Part shown: positions 1 to 9,331 of the stretch, piece after piece
How the letters are laid out: the number at the start of each line of letters is the position of its first letter
Position numbering within the stretch: the stretch's first letter is position 1
Assembly: GCF_000986865.1 (NCBI RefSeq)
Contig: NZ_LAVS01000018.1
Span: forward strand, 1-56,000
Source of the DNA: Rheinheimera mesophila
GTDB taxonomy: Bacteria; Pseudomonadota; Gammaproteobacteria; Enterobacterales; Alteromonadaceae
Length of the DNA stretch: 56,000 bases
Direction: 5' to 3'
Notes under the pieces: model-generated
Told to the model about the DNA's origin: nothing
The model's input: only the letters and a program-made list of their open reading frames with translations
The model's database searches: none
Program-made: the position numbers and the translations under genes

Positions 1-72
1 TACACCTTGTACGAAGTAGACGCTGCCACCCCGGTCACTGCACAGACAGCAACAGGGGATAACAATGAGTGA
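1..72 (+). CDS. ctaG: Cytochrome c oxidase assembly protein CtaG/Cox11, C-terminal end only
   Basis: An open frame enters from the left edge and stops with TGA at 70-72, overlapping the ATG of the subunit III gene. Only 23 residues are visible, beginning YTLYEV. The Cox11/CtaG family ends in a beta strand of the type SYTFF or SYTLY, and ctaG normally lies directly before subunit III. CtaG delivers copper to the CuB site of subunit I at the periplasmic face. The assignment rests on this short tail plus position, so it is probable rather than proven. Confidence 0.6.
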   Translation, partial: YTLYEVDAATPVTAQTATGDNNE

Positions 73-946
73 AAAATACCAACACTATTACGTACCAGAG
101 CAAAGCCCGTGGCCGATAGTGGGCGCAGTGGCCTTGTTTATGATTGCTTTTGGCGCTGGCAATTATGTGAATGAAGTCACGAAAGATCAGCCCGGTTATG
201 GTGGCTATTTGCTACTGGCTGGTGTTGCCACTTTAATTTTTATGCTGGTGGGCTGGTTTCGTAATGTCATAGATGAATCTATGAATGGCTTGTACAGCAA
301 ACAACTGGACCGATCATTCCGCCAGGGTATGAGTTGGTTTATTTTCTCCGAAGTGATGTTTTTTGCGGCCTTTTTCGGGGCTTTGTTCTATGCCCGGATG
401 ATCGCGATACCGTGGTTGGATGGTGCCAGTAATAACGCCAGCACAGCTGCTGTGTTATGGCCAGCTTTTGAAGCGGCCTGGCCTTTATTAAAAACTCCGG
501 GGGGGATCGAAACTCAAGCCATGCCATGGCAAGGTTTGCCCCTGTACAACACTATCATCCTGTTAGTTTCTTCTGTGACTTTGCATTTTGCCCATGTGGG
601 GTTGGAGCAAAATAAAAGAGGTCAACTCAAGTTAATGTTAGGACTTACTATCTTGTTAGGCGCACTGTTCCTCTCTTTGCAAGGTGTGGAATATGTGCAT
701 GCTTATCAGGATTTGGGTTTAAAACTGGACTCCGGTATTTATGGCAATACCTTCTTCCTACTGACAGGATTCCATGGTTTACACGTGACCCTGGGGGCCA
801 TTTTTTTACTGGTGATGTTTTTACGCATCGTACTGAAAAACCATTTTACCGCCGATAAGCATTTTGCCTTCCAGGCCGCGGCCTGGTATTGGCATTTTGT
901 TGATGTGGTTTGGTTATGTCTGTTTGTTTTTGTCTACGTGCTGTAA
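65..946 (+). CDS. coxC: Cytochrome c oxidase subunit III (aa3-type)
   Basis: 293 residues with seven hydrophobic segments, the expected size and topology of subunit III. Family features include a WFRNVI-DES segment, the FIFSEVMFFAAFFGALFYAR helix, the FHGLHVTLG motif near residue 240 and the terminal WYWHFVDVVWL helix. Subunit III is an inner-membrane component of the terminal oxidase; it carries no redox metal and stabilises proton pumping by subunit I. The ATG lies inside the last codons of ctaG, indicating translational coupling. Subunits I and II would lie upstream, outside the window. Confidence 0.96.
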   Translation: MSEKYQHYYVPEQSPWPIVGAVALFMIAFGAGNYVNEVTKDQPGYGGYLLLAGVATLIFMLVGWFRNVIDESMNGLYSKQLDRSFRQGMSWFIFSEVMFFAAFFGALFYARMIAIPWLDGASNNASTAAVLWPAFEAAWPLLKTPGGIETQAMPWQGLPLYNTIILLVSSVTLHFAHVGLEQNKRGQLKLMLGLTILLGALFLSLQGVEYVHAYQDLGLKLDSGIYGNTFFLLTGFHGLHVTLGAIFLLVMFLRIVLKNHFTADKHFAFQAAAWYWHFVDVVWLCLFVFVYVL

Positions 947-980
947 GGCAGATGCGGGCTTGGTCGGCCCGCTGACTGAC

Positions 981-1190
981 TTAATAGGGGCGGCCGTGTG
1001 GCGTGATTATCCCAAATTGCAATGCGAGGATCACCAGTAGTAACACAATGGCCGACCACCAGACACGACGACCTAAAAACTTCGACATGCTGGGTTGGTT
1101 TTCATCGTTTTTGAGCATCAGAAATAACGCACGAAATAAGTTAAAAACAATAAAGAGCAGTAGTGCAATGAGTAAAAGTTTAATCCACAT
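981..1190 (-). CDS. DUF2909 twin-transmembrane protein
   Basis: 69 residues starting MWIKLLLIALL, with two membrane segments (about residues 4-24 and 46-64) joined by a short basic loop containing GRR. This is the size and layout of the DUF2909 family, which sits on the opposite strand inside oxidase assembly clusters of Shewanella, Pseudomonas and relatives. The ATG at 1190 has a GAGG ribosome binding site; the same frame reads further upstream but lacks such a site there. A role in oxidase maturation is inferred only from location. It diverges from the SURF1 gene with 27 bases between starts. Confidence 0.8.
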   Translation of the reverse strand: MWIKLLLIALLLFIVFNLFRALFLMLKNDENQPSMSKFLGRRVWWSAIVLLLVILALQFGIITPHGRPY

Positions 1191-1217
1191 AAAACCTCGC
1201 TTAGGGCTGGTCATCGT

Positions 1218-1931
1218 ATGACAGCCAAGCCTATTGGTACTCATTTTAGTCGCAACTGGCTGTTGGCTGTATTCACTCTGGTCGCTTTTGCGCTTTTGAT
1301 CAAGTTGAGTTACTGGCAGTGGCAACGTGCTGAGCAAAAACAAACTCAATTGGAGCAGTTGCAGAGTGCCGAGCAACAAGGGCCAGTGCAGTGGACGCAT
1401 TTAGCCTCAGTGCCGGCAGAGCAACAAGATGGCCTGATGGTGCAAGGTAAAGCGGTCTGGTTAAAACCCGCCGTCTGGTTGCTGGACAATCAGCTTATTC
1501 AGGGCAAAGCAGGCTACGACGTGGTGATCCCTGTGCTGGTGTCGAATCAGGGCCCTGCAGTCTTAGTGAATTTAGGTTGGGTTGCTGCACCGCAAAGCCG
1601 TGATGTGCTGCCGGAACTTCGTATTCCCGAATCCTTTGAATTAATGGCCTTACTGCGCACTGAACTGAAAGGTTTTCGGGTTGGCCAAAATTTAGAAGAC
1701 ACAGGCTTGTGGCCACAACGGATGCAGCAAGTCGAACCCGCTGAATTGGCAAAGGTACTGGGGCAGGAATTGGCTCCGGTTCTGCTGTATCAACAACAAT
1801 CCCCTTATCTGTACCACTATCAAGCTGTGGTGATGCCGCCGGAAAAACATCGGGCTTATGCGTTGCAATGGTTATTGCTGGCTGTGGCTGTGGTGGTGAT
1901 CGGCTGGTTTATGTCAAAGAAGGAGCTGTAA
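1218..1931 (+). CDS. SURF1 family cytochrome oxidase assembly protein
   Basis: 237 residues with an N-terminal membrane helix (about 14-32), a periplasmic domain and a C-terminal helix (about 214-232), the SURF1/Shy1 plan. Recognisable features are LSYWQWQRAEQK after the first helix, a GKAVWL..AVWLLDNQ block, VLVNLGWV, and a terminal YALQWLLLAVAV segment. SURF1 proteins help heme a insertion into subunit I. The gene abuts the next reading frame (stop 1931, start 1932), so they are probably co-transcribed with ctaA and ctaB. Confidence 0.92.
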   Translation: MTAKPIGTHFSRNWLLAVFTLVAFALLIKLSYWQWQRAEQKQTQLEQLQSAEQQGPVQWTHLASVPAEQQDGLMVQGKAVWLKPAVWLLDNQLIQGKAGYDVVIPVLVSNQGPAVLVNLGWVAAPQSRDVLPELRIPESFELMALLRTELKGFRVGQNLEDTGLWPQRMQQVEPAELAKVLGQELAPVLLYQQQSPYLYHYQAVVMPPEKHRAYALQWLLLAVAVVVIGWFMSKKEL

Positions 1932-2429
1932 ATGGCGAAGAAGAAGTTTTTATTGCTGTTTTTGTTGTGTTCTTTGTTACCGCTGGCCTTTGCTCAGGCG
2001 TTTTTATCCTTGGGCTGGTTTGGTGGAGCCACGACCAATAAAGGTCAGTGGCTGACAGAAGAAATTGTATTGTTACCCAAAGCCGAGGGGGATGTGCATT
2101 GGCGGCTGGTTTATGTTAGCGACAACGCCAACTGTGACGCAGCTTGTCAGAATGCACATTACGCCATGCAACAGGTGTATACCGCCCTTGGCCGTAAACA
2201 ACAGCATGTAGAGTTGTGGCAGTCCGGTGGAGTTCAACCAGAGCATTTGTTATGGCAGACAAGCCCTGTGGGGGTTGATGCGTTGCAGCACAAGCTGGTG
2301 TTGGTGGATCTGAATGGACTGGCGCTGATGACCTATGCGGTCAGCGCCGATAAAGCTCAAATGGTGCAAACCGGCAAAGCCATGCTGACCGATTTAAACA
2401 AACTGCTGAAATACGACAGGGGGCTCTGA
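1932..2429 (+). CDS. Small membrane-anchored Sco-like protein of the oxidase cluster
   Basis: 165 residues. A hydrophobic N-terminus (residues 5-29) acts as signal or anchor. The rest resembles a reduced Sco/SenC fold: WRLVYVS strand, then CDAAC (a CxxxC spacing like the copper site of Sco), a helix containing QQVYTALGR, and a late HKLVLVDLNG strand where Sco proteins carry their metal-binding His. Such genes occur between SURF1 and ctaA in Shewanella and Alteromonas clusters, usually annotated only as cytochrome oxidase associated membrane protein. Copper handling or thiol reduction during CuA assembly is an inference. It overlaps the ctaA start by one base. Confidence 0.65.
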   Translation: MAKKKFLLLFLLCSLLPLAFAQAFLSLGWFGGATTNKGQWLTEEIVLLPKAEGDVHWRLVYVSDNANCDAACQNAHYAMQQVYTALGRKQQHVELWQSGGVQPEHLLWQTSPVGVDALQHKLVLVDLNGLALMTYAVSADKAQMVQTGKAMLTDLNKLLKYDRGL

Positions 2430-3409
2430 TGAAAACCCTGAAAGTTCTGGTTAGCTCTGCTGTTGTATTAGCCATGCTGGTGATTTTATTGGGTGCTTAC
2501 ACCCGTTTGACCGATGCGGGTTTAGGCTGTCCCGACTGGCCTGGCTGTTACGGTTTTCTCAAAGTGCCAGAGCAGGCGCACCATATTGAACAGGCTGAAG
2601 CTTTGTATCCGGAACGGCCTGTCGAAAGCCACAAAGCCTGGAATGAGATGATCCATCGTTATTTTGCCGGCACTTTGGGCCTGCTTATTTTGGCGATTTT
2701 TGTTGTGAGTCTGAAACAAAAACGCCTGCTGCTGCCTTCCTTGCTGCTGGGGTTAGTGATTTTTCAGGCCGCTTTGGGCATGTGGACTGTGACTTTAGCC
2801 TTGCATCCGGTGGTGGTGATGGGGCATTTGCTCGGTGGTTTTACTTTGCTGTCGTTATTAGCGCTGTATTGGTGGCAATTGCAACCTGCACCTTTGATTG
2901 TTGTAAAACAAAGCCTGAAGTTACTGTTTTGGCCTGTGTTGCTGGTGCTGGCCGCACAAATCGCCCTGGGTGGCTGGACTGCAGCCAACTATGCGGCGTT
3001 AGCCTGCATTCAACTGCCGGTTTGTGAGGCTGGCTGGACTACTCAGCTTAATTTTGACGAAGCCTTCTCGTTGCATCTGGGCTACGACAATTACGAATAC
3101 GGTGTGATGAGTCAAAGCGCCCGCGCCACAGTGCACGTGATGCACCGGATCGGTGCTGTGATTACCTTGCTGGTGGTGGCGGCTTATGCCATAGCCCTAT
3201 GGCGCACTAGTTCGGGTTTGATGAGGAACCTGGCTGGTGCCGTGCTGGTGCTGTTAGTGCTGCAATTTAGTTTGGGGCTTGCCAATGTGGTGCTGCATTT
3301 GCCTTTGGGTAATGCAGTGGCGCATAACTTTGTGGCAGCCAATTTACTCATGTGTCTGGTAGTCATTGGTTATCAGCTGCACAGAAACAAGGAGTCTGCT
3401 TATGCTTAA
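2429..3409 (+). CDS. ctaA: Heme a synthase, COX15/CtaA family
   Basis: 326 residues, about eight membrane helices. Diagnostic pieces are [19 protein letters not shown] near residues 22-41, [17 protein letters not shown] near 68-84, a second Cys pair in the loop ACIQLPVC, and HVMHRIGAV near 237. These His residues bind the heme pair. The enzyme oxidises the methyl group of heme o to give heme a for the aa3 oxidase. It is the partner of the next gene, with overlapping reading frames (ctaB starts 8 bases before the end of ctaA). Confidence 0.96.
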   Translation: MKTLKVLVSSAVVLAMLVILLGAYTRLTDAGLGCPDWPGCYGFLKVPEQAHHIEQAEALYPERPVESHKAWNEMIHRYFAGTLGLLILAIFVVSLKQKRLLLPSLLLGLVIFQAALGMWTVTLALHPVVVMGHLLGGFTLLSLLALYWWQLQPAPLIVVKQSLKLLFWPVLLVLAAQIALGGWTAANYAALACIQLPVCEAGWTTQLNFDEAFSLHLGYDNYEYGVMSQSARATVHVMHRIGAVITLLVVAAYAIALWRTSSGLMRNLAGAVLVLLVLQFSLGLANVVLHLPLGNAVAHNFVAANLLMCLVVIGYQLHRNKESAYA

Positions 3410-4307
3410 AGTTCTGGCTTTACCCCAACACTACAGCCAGCAATGGCGCGATTATTATCAACTGACCAAACCTAAAGTGGTGGCGCTTTTAGTGCTGACC
3501 GCCTGGGTCGGTATGATGCTGGCGCAACCTGGTTTACCTGAATTTGGCCTGATGCTAGCCGCCACTGTGGGCATAGGCTTATTATCCGCCGCTGCTGCTG
3601 CGATGAACCATATCGTCGATCAGCGTATTGACGCGCAAATGGCCCGCACGTACAACAGGCCTGTAGCCCGCGGCCGTTTATCCACACAGCAGGCGGTGAA
3701 GTTTTCGCTGCTGCTGGCAGGGACTGGTTTTCTGCTGTTATTTATTGCGGTGAACCCGCTGACCGCCTGGCTGACTTTAGCCAGTTTGTTTGGATATGCC
3801 GTGGTCTACACTATGTTTTTAAAACGGGCGACGCCGCAGAACATCGTCATAGGCGGTTTGGCTGGTGCTATGCCACCACTGCTCGGTTGGACAGCCATGA
3901 CGGCCGAAGTACACGCCCATGCGCTATTGCTGGTAATGATTATCTTCACCTGGACTCCACCGCATTTCTGGGCTTTGGCCATTCACCGGCGTGATGATTA
4001 CGCCAAAGTGAATATGCCAATGTTGCCTGTGACTCATGGCATTGAATTTACCAAAAGCGCTATTTTTCTTTATACCCTGATACTGTTTTTGGTGTGTTTG
4101 CTGCCTTATCTGGTCGGTATGACAGGAGCTGTGTATTTGCTGGGTAGCACAGTATTGAATTTAGGCTTTATCTGGTATGCCTGGCAATTAAAGTTTAATG
4201 CTAAACCTGAAACCGCCATGGCAACTTTTAAGTTTTCGATTTGGCATCTGATGGTATTATTCCTGCTGTTGTTGCTGGATCATTATTGGTTGATCTCAGC
4301 GCTTTAA
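3402..4307 (+). CDS. ctaB: Protoheme IX farnesyltransferase (heme o synthase)
   Basis: 301 residues, UbiA-type polyprenyltransferase with about nine helices. The first Asp-rich region is [19 protein letters not shown] (about residues 69-87), followed by the conserved R-P-V-A-R-G; the second is [16 protein letters not shown] (about 203-218). It attaches farnesyl to heme b to make heme o, the substrate of CtaA. The start at 3402 was chosen because AAGGAG lies just upstream; a 12-residue longer frame exists but would sit inside ctaA without such a site. Also known as cyoE. Confidence 0.95.
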   Translation: MLKVLALPQHYSQQWRDYYQLTKPKVVALLVLTAWVGMMLAQPGLPEFGLMLAATVGIGLLSAAAAAMNHIVDQRIDAQMARTYNRPVARGRLSTQQAVKFSLLLAGTGFLLLFIAVNPLTAWLTLASLFGYAVVYTMFLKRATPQNIVIGGLAGAMPPLLGWTAMTAEVHAHALLLVMIIFTWTPPHFWALAIHRRDDYAKVNMPMLPVTHGIEFTKSAIFLYTLILFLVCLLPYLVGMTGAVYLLGSTVLNLGFIWYAWQLKFNAKPETAMATFKFSIWHLMVLFLLLLLDHYWLISAL

Positions 4308-4322
4308 CAGGAAAGAACTCTT

Positions 4323-4961
4323 ATGCAGAAGTGGTTATGGGTGGTTGTTGCGGTACTGGCTTTAGCTGCGGGTCTGCGGTTATCAGCCAGTTTTAAATCA
4401 GCTCCTGCTGAGCCTGTGGCCGCTTTGGTCTATCCAACGCCAAGAGCTTTGACTGAATTTGATTTGTTGGATGAGCAAAAACAGCCTGTGGGTCTGAAGG
4501 ATTTACAAGGGCACTGGACTCTGGTTTTTGTCGGTTATACCCATTGCCCTGACATTTGCCCTATGACGATGGCAAAATTAGCTGGTATGTATCAGGATTT
4601 AGTCAAACTGACACCGGATCCACTGGAGATTTGGTTTGTCTCGGTAGACCCCAAACGCGATACACCAGAGCAATTAGCCCAGTACATCACCTACTTTAAA
4701 CAAGCCCCTATCAAAGCCAGAACTGCCGATCATAAAGACCTATTCCCTTTTATCCGCCAATTAGGCCTGATGTACGCCATTAACGAGGGGAAAGAAGAGC
4801 GTTACACTGTCGATCACAGCGCCAGCATAGCGCTGCTGAACCCTCAGGGCGCCGTAGTGGCGATGTTTAAACCTGAAATGAAACCAGGCGCTGTGCCACT
4901 TATTAATAACCAGCAGTTTTTGGCAGACTATCCTTTGGTGATAGCGGCGGCCAGCCCGTAG
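4323..4961 (+). CDS. Sco1/SenC family copper chaperone
   Basis: 212 residues: N-terminal membrane anchor (about 4-20), then a thioredoxin-like domain. The copper ligands are visible: CPDIC gives Cys75 and Cys79 in the motif YTHCPDICP, and His165 lies in YTVDHSAS. VSVDPKRDTPEQLAQY is the typical family block. Sco proteins load copper into the CuA centre of oxidase subunit II or keep its cysteines reduced. It is the last gene of the oxidase assembly block and lies 15 bases after ctaB. Confidence 0.94.
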   Translation: MQKWLWVVVAVLALAAGLRLSASFKSAPAEPVAALVYPTPRALTEFDLLDEQKQPVGLKDLQGHWTLVFVGYTHCPDICPMTMAKLAGMYQDLVKLTPDPLEIWFVSVDPKRDTPEQLAQYITYFKQAPIKARTADHKDLFPFIRQLGLMYAINEGKEERYTVDHSASIALLNPQGAVVAMFKPEMKPGAVPLINNQQFLADYPLVIAAASP

Positions 4962-4988
4962 GTTGCAATTGCCGTAAGCATTGCAACC
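4961..4988. terminator. Hairpin between convergent genes
   Basis: Perfect inverted repeat GGTTGCAAT / ATTGCAACC with a 10-base loop, sitting between the Sco stop codon and the convergent deacetylase stop codon. It has no run of T on either strand, so it is a weak or processed 3-prime end rather than a classic intrinsic terminator. Confidence 0.45.
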
Positions 4989-4993
4989 AAGTG

Positions 4994-6013
4994 CTACTCC
5001 ATCACCCAAGGCTGGGAGTACCAGTAGAAATAACCCTTTTTAGTTAACGAAGGGGCTGTGCAGTTGTAGCGTTTATGGCTGGTTTTTAGCTTTTGGCCAG
5101 CCTGAGCGCTAAAGGTATCAGGTTTGAGCCAGGTCACTTTAATAGGCTCGCCATTGCTAAAGCAGTTAAGCTGACTGGTTTTAAAATCTGAGCTGTCGAT
5201 TTGTAACGTTAGAGTAGGTGGATTAGGGCCTTTGACCGGATCGGCAGCTATGTAATTTTTCACAGGCAAAGCCAGCGTTTTCAGCTTAGGGGTAAAGTGT
5301 TTTAACGCCGCATACTGGCTGGATGAAGGGTAACGCGGCAGGCGGGTCATCAGGCTGTTCACGCCGACGGCACCGGATTGTTGGCCTATACCGATAAAGC
5401 CCAGCTCTTTCACCATCTGCTCCAGCTCGACACTAAATTCACCATACGGATAAGCCAGCCATTTATGTTTGATGCCAAGTTGTTGTTCTAGCTGAGTTTG
5501 TGCCAGCAAAATATCGGTTTTCACCCGTTTCAGCCAAGCCGCTTTGCTTTCGCCTTTATTTGGCGCGGCCAGATGATGGTGGTAGGAGCTGTGGTTGGCA
5601 ATAAGAACGCCGTCTCTGTGTAACTGTTTGATTTGCTGCCAACTCATTACCGGGCCTTCTTTACGGTCTATTAAAGCCGGGCTTAAAAACACCGTATAAG
5701 GAAATTTAAACTGCTGCAAAATTGGATGGGCCTGATGGTAGATATTGTCAAAACCATCGTCAAAAGTGATCACCACGGCATTATCGGCTGGTTCTTTGCC
5801 TTGTTGCAGTTGATCAAGCAAAGTATCCAGCCCAATGACCTGATACTGATGGTCTTTTAAATACTGCAAATGAGTACGGAATTCTTCCGGTGTCACGCTG
5901 GTAGAGCGAGGGGTTTGGGTGCTGACATGATGGTACTGCAAAATAATAGCGGCATGGCTTTGAAAACTGATCTGAACGCTCAGCAAAGCAAATAAACAGC
6001 ACCACAATCTCAT
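4994..6013 (-). CDS. Secreted polysaccharide deacetylase (NodB homology domain)
   Basis: 339 residues. A signal peptide ends near residue 21 (FQSHA|AIIL). The deacetylase core shows ITFDDGFDN, giving the Asp85-Asp86 pair, and NHSSYHHH, giving the metal-binding His141 and His145; PYGEFS follows near residue 186. These are the carbohydrate esterase 4 motifs for removing N-acetyl groups from a polysaccharide in the envelope or outside the cell. The ATG at 6013 has AAGGAG seven bases before it; a TTG two codons earlier is too close to that site. The last 90 or so residues form an additional beta-rich region of unknown role. Substrate is unknown. Confidence 0.88.
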   Translation of the reverse strand: MRLWCCLFALLSVQISFQSHAAIILQYHHVSTQTPRSTSVTPEEFRTHLQYLKDHQYQVIGLDTLLDQLQQGKEPADNAVVITFDDGFDNIYHQAHPILQQFKFPYTVFLSPALIDRKEGPVMSWQQIKQLHRDGVLIANHSSYHHHLAAPNKGESKAAWLKRVKTDILLAQTQLEQQLGIKHKWLAYPYGEFSVELEQMVKELGFIGIGQQSGAVGVNSLMTRLPRYPSSSQYAALKHFTPKLKTLALPVKNYIAADPVKGPNPPTLTLQIDSSDFKTSQLNCFSNGEPIKVTWLKPDTFSAQAGQKLKTSHKRYNCTAPSLTKKGYFYWYSQPWVME

Positions 6014-6040
6014 GGCCAAACTCCTTTGAAGTCAATACAA

Positions 6041-6065
6041 CAAAGGCCACATCAAGTGGCCTTTG
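6041..6065 (-). terminator. Probable terminator after nfuA
   Basis: Inverted repeat CAAAGGCCAC / GTGGCCTTTG with a 5-base loop lies 22 bases beyond the nfuA stop on the minus strand, before the deacetylase start. The following minus-strand bases are T-rich (TTGTTGTATT) but not a clean T-run. Confidence 0.55.
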
Positions 6066-6086
6066 GTCGATAGCTGCGACTATCGG

Positions 6087-6665
6087 TTAGTAGTAAGAAT
6101 GCTCACCACGCTGGTGATCGGTAATGTCACGTACCGCAGTTAATTCACCGGCAAAACGTTGCAGCAGTTCTTTTTCGATGCCTTCTTTTAAGGTTAAATC
6201 GACTTGTGAACAGCCATTACAGCCACCACCAAATTGCAGTACAGCAACACCGTCGTCTGTCAGTTCGACCACTGAAACACGGCCACCGTGGTTAGCCAAC
6301 TGTGGGTTGATTTCGGCATCAATCACGTATTGCACTTTTTCCTTCAGTGGCGCGTCGTCATTCACCTTGCGTACTTTGGCGTTTGGCGCTTTTAACGTCA
6401 GTTGAGAACCCATCTGATCGGTGACGAAATCGATTTCGGCGTCAACTAAAAAGGGTTTGCTTTCCGCATCCACTATCGCCATAAAACCGTCAAATGGTAG
6501 CTGTAAGTCTGTGCTTTCTACCGCGTCAGCAGGGCAATAAGACACGCCACATTCCGCAGAAACAGTGCCTGGGTTCACCACAAAGACACGAATATGAGTG
6601 CCGGCGGCCTGTTTTTCCAGCAGCTTACGAAAATGGCTCTGCGCCTGTTCAGAAATGGTGATCAT
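6087..6665 (-). CDS. nfuA: Fe-S biogenesis protein NfuA
   Basis: 192 residues, the normal NfuA length. The N-terminal half is a degenerate A-type scaffold domain; the C-terminal half is an Nfu domain whose motif GGGCNGCSQ places Cys149 and Cys152, the pair that binds a 4Fe-4S cluster at the dimer interface. NfuA carries clusters to target enzymes under oxidative stress or iron limitation. In E. coli it lies beside gntX(comF) and bioH; here the same three genes are close together but an M14 peptidase gene separates nfuA from the other two. Confidence 0.96.
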   Translation of the reverse strand: MITISEQAQSHFRKLLEKQAAGTHIRVFVVNPGTVSAECGVSYCPADAVESTDLQLPFDGFMAIVDAESKPFLVDAEIDFVTDQMGSQLTLKAPNAKVRKVNDDAPLKEKVQYVIDAEINPQLANHGGRVSVVELTDDGVAVLQFGGGCNGCSQVDLTLKEGIEKELLQRFAGELTAVRDITDHQRGEHSYY

Positions 6666-6790
6666 CGGTAGTACCTGACTAAATTACTAGGTTAATGGCT
6701 ATGATACTCTGACTTGCTGTGCCTTGCCAGCCCCGCTTGTCGGGCCGGACTTTTTATTGCTAAGGTAGCGGCCAGAAAGGGAGAAGAACA

Positions 6791-9331
6791 ATGTATAAAA
6801 TAACAACTTTTGTCAGTGCTCTAGTATTGGGGTTTAGCAGCCAGTTCTCAATGGCAGCACCACCCAGCCCGCAACAATTTTTTGGTTATCCGGTCGGCGA
6901 ATGGCATTTACGCCATGACCAAATTCAGATGTATTTCCAGCAACTGGCCGCAGGTTCAGAGAAAGCCCAACTGGAAATTATTGGTCAGACTCATGAACAA
7001 AAACCTTTATTGCAGCTGATTATTTCATCCCCGGAAAACTTACAAAAGCTGGAGCAAATTCGTCTACAGCACCTGACACAACTGTCGACCGGCACTGAAT
7101 TGGCGGATGATTTACCGCTGATTATTTGGCTGGGATATGGCGTGCACGGCAATGAATCCAGTGGCCCAAATGCCTCAGTACAGGTGGCGCATCATTTACT
7201 GACCAGTACCGATGCTGAAGTGCAGGATTGGCTGAAAAACGCTGTTATTCTGATCCAGCCCAGTTTAAACCCTGATGGCTTAGAGCGTTTTGCCACCTGG
7301 GCCAATATGCATAAAGGCAAATCACCGGTAGCCGACCCACAAAGCCGTGAACATATTGAACCCTGGCCAAACGGCCGTCCAAACCATTATTGGTTTGACT
7401 TAAATCGCGACTGGTTGCCGCTGGAGCATCCGGAAAGCCGCGCCCGCATCGCGCAGTTTTATAAATGGCGTCCTGCCGTGGTGGGAGACTTTCATGAAAT
7501 GGGCCCCAACAGTACCTTCTTTTTCCAGCCTGGTATTCCAACCCGCACTTATCCTTTAACACCAACAGCGAACCAGCAACTGACCGCGAAGATTGCCGAC
7601 TACCATGCGGCAGCTTTCGATAAAAAAGGCCGTTTGTATTACACCGAAGAAAGTTTTGATGATTTTTATGTGGGTAAAGGTTCAACCTATCCTGATGTGA
7701 ATGCCAGCATAGGAATTCTGTTTGAACAAGCCAGTAGCCGTGGTCATCTACAGGACAGTATTAATGGGCCTCTATCTTTTAGCAAAACAGTAGAAAATCA
7801 GTACATTACGTCGTTATCGACTCTGCGCGGCTCAGTAGCGCAAAAAAATGCGCTGCAAAGTTATCAAAAAGCTTTTGTGCTGGAGTCCGAGCGCCTCGCT
7901 GCGGATGACTCAACTCAGGGTTATGTCATTGCTGAAGCTGCCGATAAAACCCGCTTGGAGGCGCTGCTTCATTTACTAAAACTACATCAGATCAAAGCCT
8001 ATCCAATTCATGAGCGCTGGCAGCACAAAGGCCAAACCTACCAAAAAGGTCAGGCTTATTATATTCCGCTGCAACAACCACAGTATCTATTGTTAAAGGC
8101 GGCGTTCAGCACTCAAACCAACTTTCAGGACAATACCTTTTACGACGTATCAGCCTGGACTTTACCTTATGCCTTTAATATTGAATTCAGCGCTGTAGGA
8201 CGCAAACCTTCAGGTGTGGCAGAAGAGCAGTGGTCACCGCAGCCAGAATCCGTGTTGATGCCATCGGCTGGTGCTTATGCCTATGCGTTTGACTGGACTG
8301 ATCAAAAAGCGCCTTTGCTGACTCAGGCGCTGTTGGAGCAGGGGGTGGTATTACGTGCTGCCAGCAAGCCATTTTTTGCCAAAACTGTTGACGGAGAACA
8401 GGCTTTTAGTGCCGGAGCCATAGTAATAGCGGCAGGTTTGCAGCAGCACAACAACTGGTTTGAGCGTTTAGGAAAAGCGCAGCAGCAGGTAGGTTTAGCC
8501 ATTACTGCCCTTAGTTCGGGTTTAACCGCCAAGGGCCAGGATTTGGGCAGTAATGGTTTTGTGCCTGTGACTAAACCCCATGTGCTGTTGGTGGCTGGCC
8601 CTGATGTCAATTCCACTGAGGCGGGTGAAGTTTGGTTTAATCTGGAAAAACTCTCAGGTGTATCGCCAAGTTTAATTGAACCGCAGCGGTTGGGCCGGGT
8701 CGATTTAAGTCGCTACACTCATATCATTTTGCCGGATGGCAGTTACAACAGCCTGCAGCAAAAAGAGCAGCAATTGTTGAATGATTGGGCGAAAAAAGGT
8801 GGTGTGTTGTGGGGGCATAAAGGCGGTGCGGCCTTTTTGCTGCGCTCTGGGTTGCTCAAAGCCAAAGCCTGGAATTCAGCCGATATGAGTATGCTGATTG
8901 CTGATCAAGGTTTAAGTTATGCCGATAAAGAAAGTCTGGCTGGTCAGCGCCGTATTGCCGGTGCTATTTATCAAACCCAACTGGATTTAAGCCATCCTTT
9001 AACTTTTGGTCTGTCGAATAAAAACCTGCCTGTGTTTAAAAACGGCACCTTCTTACTGGCGCCCAGTGAAGAGCCTTTTATCAATGTCGCTTTATACACA
9101 GATAAACCTCAACTGGCGGGTTACACAGCGCCCGAGTACGTCAGCCGTATCGCCGAAGGTGCGGCCTTAGTGGCGCACAATCATGGCGAAGGTCGGGTGA
9201 TTGGTATGACAGATAATCCGGTCTTTCGCGGCTATTTCGTCGGCTCCAGCCGTTTACTGATCAATGCGTTGTATTTTGGCAAAATGTTCAGTGCTGAATC
9301 CTCGGACGGAGAGGGTGAAGACGCCCATTAA
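6791..9331 (+). CDS. Secreted M14-family zinc carboxypeptidase, large two-domain form
   Basis: 846 residues with a signal peptide cleaved near residue 22 (FSMAA). Zinc ligands are visible: HGNES gives His119 and Glu122, GDFHEMG gives His235, and GILFEQ gives the probable catalytic Glu312. LNRDW near 204-208 contains a conserved substrate-binding Arg. The second half (about 350-846) includes a region resembling a class I glutamine amidotransferase-like fold, as in other large bacterial M14 proteins. Role: periplasmic or extracellular peptide hydrolysis. A GGGAGAAG ribosome binding site precedes the ATG. It diverges from nfuA and its stop overlaps the comF stop by four bases. Export by the Gsp system in this window is possible but unproven. 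Confidence 0.9.
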   Translation: MYKITTFVSALVLGFSSQFSMAAPPSPQQFFGYPVGEWHLRHDQIQMYFQQLAAGSEKAQLEIIGQTHEQKPLLQLIISSPENLQKLEQIRLQHLTQLSTGTELADDLPLIIWLGYGVHGNESSGPNASVQVAHHLLTSTDAEVQDWLKNAVILIQPSLNPDGLERFATWANMHKGKSPVADPQSREHIEPWPNGRPNHYWFDLNRDWLPLEHPESRARIAQFYKWRPAVVGDFHEMGPNSTFFFQPGIPTRTYPLTPTANQQLTAKIADYHAAAFDKKGRLYYTEESFDDFYVGKGSTYPDVNASIGILFEQASSRGHLQDSINGPLSFSKTVENQYITSLSTLRGSVAQKNALQSYQKAFVLESERLAADDSTQGYVIAEAADKTRLEALLHLLKLHQIKAYPIHERWQHKGQTYQKGQAYYIPLQQPQYLLLKAAFSTQTNFQDNTFYDVSAWTLPYAFNIEFSAVGRKPSGVAEEQWSPQPESVLMPSAGAYAYAFDWTDQKAPLLTQALLEQGVVLRAASKPFFAKTVDGEQAFSAGAIVIAAGLQQHNNWFERLGKAQQQVGLAITALSSGLTAKGQDLGSNGFVPVTKPHVLLVAGPDVNSTEAGEVWFNLEKLSGVSPSLIEPQRLGRVDLSRYTHIILPDGSYNSLQQKEQQLLNDWAKKGGVLWGHKGGAAFLLRSGLLKAKAWNSADMSMLIADQGLSYADKESLAGQRRIAGAIYQTQLDLSHPLTFGLSNKNLPVFKNGTFLLAPSEEPFINVALYTDKPQLAGYTAPEYVSRIAEGAALVAHNHGEGRVIGMTDNPVFRGYFVGSSRLLINALYFGKMFSAESSDGEGEDAH

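Noticed and set aside
6725-6760. GC-rich partial hairpin between divergent nfuA and M14 genes
   Set aside because: Stem is short (CCCG/CGGG) and lies where promoters are expected; no clear terminator or operator function.
7245-7685. 146-codon minus-strand frame opposite the M14 peptidase
   Set aside because: Covers the zinc-site coding region of a clear gene; composition rich in Arg, Gly and Cys without motif.
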